From contig NW_002060944.1 of the NCBI RefSeq assembly GCF_000150275.1, positions 6,051,102 through 6,115,101 on the forward strand: a stretch of 64,000 nucleotides of DNA. Reading direction: 5' to 3'. This document shows positions 49,401-61,716 of this stretch, one piece after another. The position numbers and the translations under genes are program-made. The notes below the pieces were generated by a model. The model made no database searches. It was not told the origin of the DNA and worked only from the letters and a program-made list of their open reading frames with translations. This DNA is from Trichoplax adhaerens. Taxonomy: Eukaryota > Placozoa > Uniplacotomia > Trichoplacea > Trichoplacidae. The stretch's first letter is position 1; each line of letters opens with the position of its first letter.

Positions 49401-52400
49401 GGTATGTATAAGATCGGTTGCTGAGCTTGCTGGCTTGTTAAATTTAAACATGAGTGAACTGTTGTTCTTAATTGTGATTGATGATTAATGATTTGACATG
49501 TCCAATAATAAGTTATATTGCCATAATTGTTTTTGACATCATCGGGATCGCATGATCGACTAGCATCCATAATTATACTTTGGTTGAATCCAACAGTTCG
49601 GTAGTTGCCACCAATGATATGAGCAACAAGAGGATTATTCCTAAAGGAAAGATAGGCTCCGACATCATCGGTAAATGATTTATTATGAGAAGTTACCCTT
49701 AGGTATATTTTATAATTGTAGGCAGAAGAGATTATCCTATTAGGTACGATGAGAATGGATGTATTTGTTAAAATAGTAGGTGGAAATTGCAGTGGAGGAC
49801 TTTCTATGGCATCACCGTCAATTAATTTATAAGGAGTAAGAGTCCAATTGAAATAGACACCACCAGTTAAATTACATCTAACAGTTAAATTACTGCTAAG
49901 TAGGATATAACGACTGATGGAAAAGACTTTTGGTCTCGATTTCGTTCTTCCACCGCTAAAAGTAAAGCTAACACTTAATGGAGAACATTTTCGAACGCGA
50001 ACGCGTTGGAAAATAGTATAATTTGTGACAAGATTAATAGCTTGTATCCGTAAATTGTAGGATTTTACTTTATAATAGATATGATTAAAAATCATGACAT
50101 AGGTAGAATTGAGTTGGAATTCGAATCTAGAAGACTTGTTGGCGATTTTTGGAACCGTTGAAGCTAGGACTGCCTCCGACCCATTTCTCGTTATAGCCGG
50201 TGTGCCATCTTGAGGATCCCAGACAATGGCAGAAGAGTTTCCGATTTGCTTAAGAAAAACAAAAACTTCTAACGGTTCCCCAACCGTAATTCGATACGAA
50301 GGAGCGTAAACAAATAAAATTTGTATTGGATAATATAAGACTAGCTGACTAGAACCAATGGCCCAGCTATAAGTGTTTGATGCATTAACTGTTATATTAG
50401 CCACTCCACTTGCATTATAGATGTAAATAATTTCAATCGACGATTTGTTCGTCGTACTAGGTACTGTAGTTTCATTTTCAACTTTTAAAGTTTGATTATT
50501 GTTGCCTGTATCTATTCCAGAGACAGATAGGACTGTGCCTTGGGCCCCGAGATTGTAGCTGTAATTTGTTGGTGAACCATATTCGGTGGAAATAATAATT
50601 GCTAAAGTCTGGTTAACTGCAAAATAGTTTAGATCCGATCCATTACCTACTTGATGAGTTGCATTATCATAGACTTGAATAGTTACACCTTCGATGTCTT
50701 CCTTAACTTCAATATCAGCAATCGATATCGATGAACTGTTGCTGTTATAAGCAGTGATATTAATAGTTTGTACTCCAGCGGTCGAGTAATTATAAGTAAA
50801 AGGTCCAATAATGGATGGTTCAACGACAACAGCCCGAATAAGGTAATGATCTTGATAAGATGAGACATTGGTAGAATCAAAAGCTGATCCAATATCCGTT
50901 TGGGAATTAGGACTAAAGTAGACTGTGGTAGAAAATTCATCATGAACGACTGTAATTTCTCCACTATCTGAGCCAGAATATGCGATACCAATAAAATCTC
51001 CTTCTTGAACTGCAAGAGGAGTGATGTGTGGCTCACTTAAAACAGCTCGACCAGTGTTATAAATGAACCCTTCTGTTTGGCCGACAAGAATAGCCATGGA
51101 TAGATCAAATGGATTGGAATAATTCGAGGCATTACAATCGGTTTGATTATAGCAGTTTCCAGAGGAAAAGCAATAGCTAATGTTGCGATGAAAGTTTTCA
51201 CATAAGGGCGGCTGACAATGATCAGAGCGAGAAATGCAACGGCCGAGAAGATGACAGTAGATTCCATCAGGGCAACTGGGTCTCCATACCTGAATTATCG
51301 TTGAAAACAACTTATTTAGGTCCATATTTTACAATTGCATTGTGATCTAGGGCTAATCTGAATAAACGAGAGGGAACTGAAACTACTCGTATTAGGACAA
51401 CAAGAATCGAGATAGCTAGCTATAGTGTGGCTATACAAAATGCTGCTATTTTTCTATTTATGGTTACAATTCGCATTTCAAATTTATAATCTAAAGCCCT
51501 TAATAACATACAAATTAAAATTGGGACACCTATATTAAAATTGAGCGTCTATTACAGAAATATAGAGAAATTACAATCTAAAGCTCTTAGTAACATACAA
51601 ATTAAAAAATGGGATGCCTATATTAAATCGAAAGTCAATGATAGGAATGTAAAGAAGTTATAAATAGCTAGATATCGATATATTGCACATAATTTACTAT
51701 CTGTTTAAACTTGGGAATATAATTGCTAACCTGAAATTGAATCTTTCCGGTTTGTTTAAAACTTCCTTCCCAATGATGGATGTAACCACTGCGTTTAATG
51801 ACATAATGTGGAAAGAGCAGCGTAGCTTCATCAGGGTCATCTCGTATACCTAATATTGGTGCTGTTTGAACTGCTGCAATTTCTCCAAGGTAAGTATGCC
51901 TGCAATCTTTGGATATGAAACATTACAGAAATAGATTGAGCATGTGAAGTATGTGAAGGTAGAATTTTAAAGTGATTGATTGTCGTAGGAATAGATCAAG
52001 TTTAATAAATAGATTATGAGCTATTAACAACTAAAAGGATAAAGGAACTTTCCAAATTTGCAGAAGTTTAGTTCACTATTCTTACAACTATAAGAATTTA
52101 GCTTTTATAAATCTATGTTGAGTGTATATCATGTATTCTTTGCGCCCTGTTGTAGCATTTCAAAGCAATATACTCATTCCTTTTAACAAAACACGTAGTT
52201 TTTCAGGAGATCACCAGGTGCATTAGAGCTGATCTTCACTTACCAACATAATACATATCAATTCTTACCTAAAATAGGAAATTCAATACTATTTCCATCT
52301 CCAAATGACACAATAACGTTCATCTCATTGCCCGAAGAAACTATCGCTTTACACCAGAAGAGTTGATTTTTACGAACGTCAATTGGACATTGAGTATCGG

Positions 52401-54059
52401 TAATAACAACGGGCGCATGAAGATGATAATGTCTTACTGCTTGTAGATTACGAGTCAGATTATTATGAAATGTAGCCGTAAATTTTATTGGACCAATGCC
52501 GGTGTAAAGATGATTTATTTGTAAAAATGGAGTAATAGATGGAGTAATCCAGCCATCACCATAATCGGCCTTTAAAGTAGCTGCTAGGCCAGGATTAGCG
52601 TAGTAAATGCTGGAGAATTGAAAGGTAAGACTAGATGCTGTCATGATATTAGTTTGAAGGGGCTGATCAATTTCTAATTGACGAAGGTATCCATCTGTAC
52701 TGTACATAGTTGCATAATTGATTCCACCACACGATAAACTCTGGTTTCCTAAGCAGAAATCGGTACATCGACCGATATATGTTGGACTTTTTGGCACTAA
52801 CATTATTGTTGATGAGCAATAGCATATAGGTTGCGATGCGACAACTTGTAGTGCTGCATACGGGCAACTAATCTTAGCACAGAGTTGTGCACATAGGATC
52901 GGTGTTAGCGTTGAAATGTTATAATTTCCAGGGTTTTTGTAGAAGAAATCTTGACTAGGAGTATTGCTGTAGCAGCCATATTCACTATAACCAGAAACTA
53001 ATACAATGAAAACGAAAATTAGTTGTAACACTTATTAGTTAATATATTCCATAATGTAATCCTTGCGGCGTGTAATTTTACTAACTAAAGATTGTCAGCG
53101 TTTGGATTTCTCCATCAAATACAGTATAAACTATGAAGGTACTTTAATGACGATTATGCAGATCAATTCGCCACGGAATACATATGAGTACCGTACACGT
53201 AAGCAATGACTATCTGATGAAAATGAAAAATCGTGAATATTACAATACTGTATGCATCTACATAGCTATTTAATCTATCTCCATAAGATAACGTAATACA
53301 AGTTCAAGTTTGGTTTTTAAATCAAACACGAGAAAGATTTCGGAAGAAGCTCGATAATTATTGTAGTAGTATATGTATATTTCAAATACTATATGATAAG
53401 GATCCATACACGTGTATGCTTGCTATACTTAACATCATACGCGTATAAATAAGCGCAGCCAGAATAAAGTATAATAACAGCAATGGATGGGCGTTAACGA
53501 GAAAGGAAATTCGAGTTTGATATTGTAATTCAGGCAAGAAGAGATATTAAATAAGCTGCTATTAGATATATAATTATTCGCATACTCATATTCATAAGAC
53601 AGATATAAACTATATCCCCATATTTACGCTATACTTTAATGATACATTACCATGTACTAGCAGGAAGAATAATTATTGTCTATGGCTGAGAGATTAAGTA
53701 ATAGAAAATACAATATAAAATGTTTATGATTTGCGATACAAGTTATTTCTGCGAAGCTTTTATTATATATTATCAAACTGCTTAAAGATTAGCGACTAAT
53801 TCCACCTATATGCGTAGTAACTTTGAAGTGATTAAGTTTAAACAAATTTAACTTAAACGAATTAACTTGAGCATAATCATATCGATGTCGATGTATTTCA
53901 ATAGTATTAAGTTCCATACAGTTTGCTATACAATATTTTATTAAAATTTAAAAATTGGATAATAAATTGCCATGCAATGAATATCAGATGGGATTTACCT
54001 AGTCTACTAATGGCATAGAACGCTAAAAATGAAGACAGAACCAAAATGATTCTTGCCAT
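40491..54059 (-). CDS. PKD1L: polycystin-1-like receptor/channel (WSC-REJ-GAIN/GPS-PLAT-PKD channel)
   Basis: Large cell-surface protein of the polycystin-1 family. Fourteen exons: 54059-53999, 52997-52269, 51906-51731, 51289-49275, 49126-48562, 47615-47447, 46720-46599, 46341-46245, 46170-46052, 45723-45478, 45115-44294, 43970-42462, 42355-42184, 41815-40491. They give 2708 residues in frame. Order: signal peptide (MARIILVLSSFLAFYAISRL); WSC domain, about 26-118, with paired cysteines; PKD-like Ig folds (ADYGDG, VSFGDGN); a cysteine cluster (about 325-385); a REJ-type region to about 1180; GAIN with GPS at 1647/1648 (YCQCNHL^TFFAG); first transmembrane helix, about 1677-1697; PLAT, about 1725-1832; then ten more helices ending in the polycystin channel (FWNIIEF...RLLRFNR...LINMFLTLII). 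Exon 3's and exon 7's acceptors were chosen for phase and are the weakest junctions. No LRR or C-type lectin domain precedes WSC. Confidence 0.9.
47072..47403. repeat. 220-bp-period direct repeat and 25-bp tandem in polycystin intron 6
   Basis: GTAAATATTATAGCACA with its downstream CATGCTCTAGCAGT... block at 47072 recurs in diverged form at 47292 (GTAAATATTATAACACA, CATACTCTAGCAGT). Between them lies a short tandem of TATATAATTCCCTATRTATAGG, two full copies and a partial third (about 47185-47245). Confidence 0.8.
47633..47812. repeat. diverged direct repeat, ~108-bp period, polycystin intron 5
   Basis: The block starting CAATCGTGAAGAATTACAT at 47633 and the one starting CAATCACGATGAATATTACA at 47741 align along most of their length, including GATGAGAATA against GGTGGGAATA near their ends. 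The copies are clearly diverged. Confidence 0.6.
51491..51660. repeat. two-copy 87-bp direct repeat in polycystin intron 3
   Basis: CTAAAGCCCTTAATAACATA at 51491 and CTAAAGCTCTTAGTAACATA at 51578 begin two copies of an 87-bp unit. Both continue through CAAATTAAAA, TGGGA and CCTATATTAAA. Confidence 0.85.
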
Positions 54060-56586
54060 GATGTCAATACTTTCTGCTATGAATTACAAAATGAACGCTA
54101 ACTTAGAGGAGAGAGTCTTCGCGATATAGAACGGACAATTTCTATCACTTGAAGGAGATAACTGTTTTTCTTTCTTCTAGAGTTATGCTACTAATGATTA
54201 GTCTTTAGGAAAGATTAGCTTCCGTTGGAATTTAAGGCTGGATTACTTAAAACTTTCGAACTTTGTATAGACTTATAAATAGTTAATCATCCTATTATAT
54301 TTTACGACAGGTGCTTAGATTACTAAATTATTAAATATTGACCAACATGGGATTTAATAAAAGCAGAAAATTGCATGAATCCCGTTAGAGCTAAATAAAT
54401 TATTCGTTAAATGCATCACGAATCTTTTTCTCTATTTAGCATCTTACTATTCAATACCGATAAAAAATTTAACTATTCAGTCAAAGTATCACTAGAAATT
54501 GAAATTCAACGCTACAATATTACAGTCTCCGTAGGGAAATTTAACTGTTTTTTTGTGTTTGATTTCCTAGTTACAAAGTAGCACGTAGACAATTTCAATA
54601 AATAATAAAAGAATGATAGATTAATTAATAATTAGTTAATTAATAGAACCCTTAGCCGCAACTTATTTAGCATGATATAAAAGAGAGTTCCATTTGAATA
54701 TCTATTTATTCCAAGGATATATCATGAAGGGTACCCGTAAATTTTTTAGTTAGTTTACTAATTCTATTCTTTATTTTAATTAAATTGACGAATTTTAATA
54801 GCTATTACCAGGCTTTTAAATTAATCAACTAGCCGTAAAATATAGGATTGTATGATTGTAATTTTAGCTATAGATGCCTTGCTGCTTTAATCAACAATTT
54901 ATATTATAAATTCTAGTAGAGCTCATTTTTGTCTAGATATATCCCTAGTTATGATTAGTGTAATATTTTAATCAAGCAATCTACAGTATATTCTTATAAT
55001 ATGACATATTAATTTAGACTAAAATAATATTAATGATTAAATTTAATTATTTCCAATTTTTGACGTAGGCTATCACATAATCGGGTAGGCTCAATACGAT
55101 ATTATCTACCGCTAATACTTTTAATGGTAATGTGTTCGACTAGGATAGAGCCAGTTGAATTATATTACACCGGCATTTACGTATCTTCAGCGTCGTAGTA
55201 CCAATTTTTGAAGATTTTCCTGATTTAATTGCATTACTCGCAAATATTTTATAAATTATATTTACCCGGCTAGTACATATTAGTATATGATTGTTACGTA
55301 TTATTTTCAAGTTTTGAGGTAGAATATAACATATATCGATAGTACCATTCTCTCGCTAACATTTTGATATTAATTTGAACTGGATAGGCCACACAAATGT
55401 TATATCTTATAATTTGTACGTACCTATGTACAGGATTATCGCTATTTCTAGTCTTTTTTATATACGCTGGTAAAAATAGTAGTATGATATTTTGACTGCA
55501 TATGTTTTAATATCAATCAAATGAGATAGATTAGTGAAGATATATTACGTTAGCCTACTAGATATGCCCTTCTGGTATATTCTTGTGAATTCAATTAAGT
55601 TGATAGAATGAGTCTACTGCAGCTTGTTCAGTATCAACCACATAAATCATAAATATGAGTGTAGGTCGTACGGGATGAAGCTAGCTAAATCACCCTAAAC
55701 AGATCTATCTGTAAATTCGATAAATTTTAATATCTATTTTATTCCGGAGGATTTGATTAAAAATGTATCTGAAATAAGAATAAGTGGCTAATGGATATTT
55801 AACTGCTTACGATATAAATTTAATTTCAAAAGAACTAAAGAGCATATTGGTAAAATACCCGCTTATGTATGAGCTTGAAATTCTAAATAGCAGCTATATA
55901 CAAGTATATCAGCGCCATTTTTTTTACATTACGCAATATGTAATAACTCGAAGATAATATTTAATCAGCTCATTACGGATGAATGGGCAATTATATATTA
56001 CACTGCGACTAGATGTATCACAATTAAAAGGTATAATAGACCAACTCTTTCATTTCTTCGCTGTATCATTACTTAATGATGGTAATAGCTTCTCCATAAT
56101 TTGATAATAGTATAGAAAAAACAGATAAATCGCTAGTATGAGTACAATACTGTAATTAATCTAGTTAATGGATTACAGGTGATACTACAGTTTAACTTGC
56201 ATAAATCAATTCGAAATCATAGTAAAATGTTTATTTATTCAAGTCTCATGATCACATTCATCGTAATGATATACTGTTCAATCCTAATACTGTATAATAG
56301 TTGTTATTTTAGGGATATATAGAACTTCTTTATATTTAGTGCAATGATAAGTAGAACATTACTAATGACTTATACTCGTATGACTAGCGTCACATATAAT
56401 CCAATAGTTTACAGGTATCAAAGTATAAATTGTTATCATGATATCATTTCCAGCATCAATATTAGGAACTGTCTCAGTTACGAATTGTAAGTAAAGCCTT
56501 AAGCCACAATATCTAGGAGATCAAAATAGTGGATAGTATTACTACTCACGGTAATTGTATCACGTTATACTCCTTTATTGATCAAT
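54060..56586. other. divergent 5'-5' intergenic region
   Basis: About 2.5 kb between the polycystin-like and MSP-protein starts. Very AT-rich, with no open frame of note and no exon recognised. Promoters of both genes should lie here. Confidence 0.55.
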
Positions 56587-57760
56587 ATGGCGGAAAAAGC
56601 TGCTATCTTATTCGTTAAACCTACAGAAGAAATCTTGTTTAAAGGTAGTATTACAAACATGATTATGTTATAAAATATTGCATCATTACTTTTTCTTGTT
56701 GCGTATGATCACTCCTTTAAAATTGATTTTCAAATCGATATACCATTTCGCCTATTTTACTAGGGAACTATAACACTACCCTAACCGCCTATATAATATT
56801 ACGAAATCAGGTTGATGAATCTGTCTGTTTTAAAATTAAAACGACAGCCTCTCCTTTTTACTGTGCTCAACCTAACCTTGGCATTGTTAAAGCCAGAAGC
56901 TATGTCGTTATTGAAGGTATGTTCTATTTTACTCAGCAGTAAATAATAATTCCTTCTGTAACACATCTTATAAGTGTTTTTGCGTTAATGTGCCTATTTT
57001 TGGATAATTTTATTAATGAAATTTACTATATATGATTGAAAGAACTGTCTCTATGTGTTAGTTTACCAATAAATATCAGAGTTTTATGATCTTTTTAGCT
57101 TAACTTCTATGACACGTTCGTACTCCTATGCAAATAATCTCGGTTAAATATCTAGCGTTAGAATGTAGTATATTATAAACTATCACAGAAATCCTCGATT
57201 AATAGTTACTAACGTTAGAGATATGAATAATGTGAAGTTTGATAGCGATCCAAATGATACCGTAATAAATGGATAGCAATTAATTTTAATAACTGACTGA
57301 AAGCAAATTTTAACAATTAAAGTAATGAATCTTTAGATTAATTTACTATTTGCGGTCTTTAAATGAAACGAGATTTTAATATTACTGTATAGTACAAGCA
57401 AGACCATTCAAATGTACTGCCATGAATTTTAAAGATCACCTATTTCTTGTTCAAGCGATCGTCATGAAAAAAGATGACGGAGATTTTATACAAGCGGTAA
57501 GATATTCATTTAAAGATAAATTTTAGAAAAGTAGATAGAATTTACTTCTAAGAATCACGATGGCAAATATAATGTGCATAGGAGTGAATTAGTGCTGAAA
57601 TTTGAACTATCAGAATAAGAAAATTGATCTTGTTTAAGGCAATAATTGAAATTAATCGATAACATTTATTTATTAGTGGCAAAGTATTGGAAATCCTGCC
57701 GAAATTATGAACCATAGATTAAGCTGTAGATTTGAATTTACGCCCATTGCTGAGAGTTAG
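56587..57760 (+). CDS. stand-alone MSP-domain protein (VAP relative)
   Basis: Four exons: 56587-56644, 56764-56916, 57393-57496, 57677-57760. They give 132 residues in frame. The whole protein is one major-sperm-protein domain as in VAPA/VAPB. It starts MAEKAAILFVKPTEEILF. It then has NYNTTLTAYIILRNQVDESVCFKIKTTAS, FYCAQPNLGIV, the strand HLFLVQAIVM and a C-terminal LSCRFEFTP matching VAP's LRCVFELP. Full VAPs (about 240 residues) continue with a coiled coil and an ER tail-anchor; here a stop follows the domain, so the product should be soluble. VAPB residues K87 and M89, which contact FFAT motifs, align with L87 and L89. It could be an MSP-only paralogue like the small nematode MSPs, or a truncated VAP transcript form if a further exon is used. 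Confidence 0.85.
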
Positions 57761-60700
57761 AGCAATGATTAAGGTATTAGAAACGTATCATGCATAACTC
57801 CCTATAATTTATGCCAAATACCACTTCATATTTTAATCCTCATTATTGGCATAGTTTTTGGTACTATGGAATTGCAAGTAGTTTTGTGTACTACAGCAAT
57901 GGAGACTTTTAATATTTGATATGGAACTTACCGTCTTCGTTATATTACCAGGATAATCCATCCACTTTTTCATATAATTATCCTATAGACTTTTGCCAAC
58001 TTATATGAGTAGTATTGCAGCTGACTTTATAGAACTTGGCTAAAAGTAACAGTTTTCTGTACTACTAAAGTAAAATACAGTAAATGATTTATCAATTCGT
58101 ACCTGTAGTAAACAGTAATATCATCGCTATTTGATCTATGTGTGCTATACTTTGATATCCTGTGTTACCTAAACTCTAAAGTTAGGACATTATATCAGTA
58201 ATTCAATTTAACAATGCAATCGTGCTGCGTGCTAAAAGAGAATATTTGCATCGATTTTTTTAAGTCTTAAAATAGGATCGCAACAAAGAGCATTCGACTT
58301 CATAATTTTTAATTGTAACGATCAAAAGCTTATACTATATAATTAAAACACCTACATATAAACGGATGAAAGTTATTTATTTATAGTTTAGCTATTAACT
58401 CTTTGTTGTTTAAGAGTTTTTGATACTGATAGCTTCTTTTAGTAGCTTACTAACATATTATATGCCTCTATACATTTGAACCAAGCTGGGCTATTAATAA
58501 ATTACAACTAAATGTGCGAGTATAAGAATTTATATTGTCATGCTATATACCATTGCCAAGATAAATGAAACCAAATTTCTCTTACCAGCGAATCAAAAAA
58601 TCAATTTGAACTTGTTTGTTATTATACCGGTATAGTTTTAAATATCAATACCTTAGTCATTGTGGGCAGATTGTTCTAAGTCAGTAATGTTGATGCATTT
58701 GAGGTGAAATATTAATCGTACATCTGTAATGGTAGCAAATGAAATCTGTAACACTTAGCTGCATGATATTTTATGCGCTACGATTTCACCAGTGAATAAT
58801 TGAATAACTAGTTTACATAAAATTTTGCCTACCTTGCTTTGTTCAATGGTTAATTTTGTATTGGTTATGAGTATATACCTTAAGTTATCGATATGGATAT
58901 TGTTTAATTCTTGACAGTTTTAATGTTCATATACAATATCATTCGAAAACATTAACATTTCAACAAACTGATTCTCTAATGATTACTAGCGTAATATGCG
59001 AAATATATTATTAGAGGAGACTTCAAATTGACATTACTGTAGCCAATAGAAATAGATTTATTAGTATTGAAATTATATGTTACAGTCTAACTCTCTGTCA
59101 CTACCACTAGATAAAATCATTACTGCTATTACCGTAGTAATATCTATATTTACACAATACAGTATACATATTTTATCAGTGTATGTATTCACTACAAGTA
59201 GATTGAGAAGCAACAGGTAAGGGATGAGATCAATTCTAAATCTATATTATTGTTACCAGTAAAATTCCTATTTGCAATATTTAATATACGGTATACGTGT
59301 TGAAATTTAACAGTCTAATACCGCCACTGTAACTAAGATGATGTGTGACTACGCAATCCTCGTTTGCTCACTATCGCCAAAATATTACTGGCTATACCGT
59401 ATAGAAGATTAATTCCAATCCATAGTACGCATATAATAATAATCCATATTATCGCTACGAACGCCATAATTTATCATTTTTATTGAAAGCAATAGTAAAA
59501 TAACTATAGTAATGTGTAAGTTACGTATCTATAATTTGTTCTGCTGACTATCTCCAGAATAATGTACGCTATATCTTGTAGAAGATTAAATCCGAGTATA
59601 ATTCATAGTAACTATTATTATTATCACTACTAGCTATACAACTTGTTAGTTTATTGAGAAGGAACAGTATAAAAACTCTAGCGATATACTTTTCATGTGT
59701 CTACAACCCGTATTGCTGATCATCGCCTGAAAATATGCGCTATATCTTGTAGCAGATTAATTTGAGCGCAGTTCAGAGTATTATAACCCATATTGTCGTT
59801 GCTAACTGTGCAATTTATCATTTTATTGAAAGAAACAGTAATAAAAACTATTACAATATATGTGCTACGTTTCTATAATTCTCATTGCTCACCATTTCTA
59901 GAATAGTATAGGCTGTATCCTGTAAGAGATTAAATTCGAATATAATTTATAGTAACCTATTATTATCACTACTAGTTATATAACTTGCTAGTTTATTGGA
60001 AAGACTAGTACCGTATAACAACTCTAGTGATGTACAGTACATCTATATTATATATCTACGGTCTGTAGTGCTGATTATCGGTATGCGCTACTTCTTGTAG
60101 TAGATTAATTCGAATACAGTTCGTAGCATAATAACCAAATTATTATTACCAGCGGTACAACTTATTATTTATTAAAAATTGAATTCATTAGTTAGGTCAT
60201 GATAATTCTATCTGTTATAGAGTATAGTATTATTATGTCATGGTAACTGCGACTTTTTGTTAGCTTTATCAGAGTTGCTTGTTCTTATTGCTCATTACTA
60301 ATTGTTGTATTATATCTAGATAGCTGCAAGCTTGTAATACCTTATATACTGTACTCTTGTATAGACTAAATCGTCATGGATATAGAGACAATATTGTACC
60401 TAAATAGTTTGCTGTGTGTATTTTAATGATTGTTTTGGGCCGCAGTTCTCTGCCCTAATTGTCATCATAATGTATATAGAATTGAATAGCCTTCTAGTCG
60501 CTATAGCAACAGCCAACAGTAAACTCAAAGATACATTGACTAATAAGAATTACAAATTAGAATTGGCATAATACATGAAAAATGCTAATTCTATTCTAAC
60601 TATCATCGCCTTGTACTATCTATACACTACTTGCTAAATAGTAACCTAGTGAAAAGGCAATAGCTTGTGTATCTTTGTTGAATCTGCCTATCTAATTTAC

Positions 60701-61716
60701 ATTAGCTGAATACTACCCTAGAGATTATTACTGTAATACAATCGACCAGAGAAGATAAAATTTCCTCTAAGATTGTAGGAAGACTACCGGTTTATATGTT
60801 AATTTCCAGTTTAGATAGCTTTTTGGCCGACAGAGTAGTCTTGTAGGAAATATTAATCATACATTAATATTTACTTACCGTTCTTGTAGTTCCCTAAAGC
60901 CCAATGAATTGCTGTTAAAATTTTATGCACACAAAGCAAAATCCATTGGCTTGATAACCAATTTATTAGAGGCAAAGCAGTGGAACCAGGAGCTAAACGA
61001 TTATACTTGGATACTTTTGATAACTGACTTATTTTTGAATCGCTCTTGGACTCTGTTGCTTACGATTAGCTCAAGGTTGCTTTCTAAGTAAAGTTGCGCT
61101 GTGGTTGGTCGTCATTTTGCTTGGAGACTTCTCAACACTGCTTGTATTAGATACTATCTAAACATCTGCAAGAATTGATCTAACTAAATTGATGCTTTCC
61201 TATTACCAACTGCTACTGTGGTAAAAAACTTTAATAAGGTGGTATATCATTCTAATCCTTTTTGAGGCTAGCAATTCGACACATTACTTGCCCGTGATAA
61301 AATTTTCTTTGCGCTCGATTAGGACTTTGGCTACGGCTTTCTTGTTAGCCTTCGCATTTTTATATTGATTATCTAGTATTTTTGCAAGAATTGTTCAAGA
61401 TCAATTGATACTTGATCGAATTTTCTAGTAAAGTAACGCGATTGCCTTCTAATCCAGCTGGTTAAATTTATTTTTTCCATCTAAAAGTAATCAACTTGTA
61501 ATACCGTTACTGGCGCCGGATAATTCCGTTATCCTATTTCTTAAGAGGCTTTCAGAGTAGGATCAGTATCAAACTCCAGTATAGTTCAAAAGGTGTTATT
61601 ATTATCAATCTGTAATTTATTACAGGTTTAAAACGACCCAGACTTGACATTTATTCTGCCATATATCAATCTAAAAACCATCAATCGGTCATTGCTATTG
61701 AATTGTTTAATTAATT
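57761..61716. other. intergenic region upstream of DCLK, with satellite
   Basis: About 4 kb without a convincing exon. The central part is a degenerate tandem array (listed separately). The part nearest the kinase gene, 60700-61700, is less AT-rich and contains a 60-codon frame at 60909-61091 without family resemblance; it may be 5' UTR or promoter of the kinase gene. Confidence 0.5.
59100..60190. repeat. degenerate ~174-bp tandem satellite
   Basis: The anchor GCTATATCTTGTAGAAGATTA recurs in diverged form at 59391, 59568, 59739, 59912 and about 60087, giving spacings of 177, 171, 173 and 175 bp. Weaker traces of one or two further units extend back to about 59100. Units starting at 59391 and 59739 resemble each other (CATATTRTCG, CAATTTATCATTTTATTGAAAG). 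Units starting at 59568 and 59912 share a different interior (TATTATTATCACTACTAG, TAGTTTATTG). This indicates a two-monomer higher-order unit of about 345-348 bp. Confidence 0.8.

Noticed and set aside
52667-53031. Start of the polycystin-like gene at 53031
   Set aside because: The codon at 53031 is GTG preceded by a stop. A separate ATG signal-peptide exon at 54059-53999 splices in the correct phase to 52997.
60909-61091. 60-codon frame upstream of DCLK
   Set aside because: No family resemblance, no splice support and no link to the kinase; more likely untranslated sequence.
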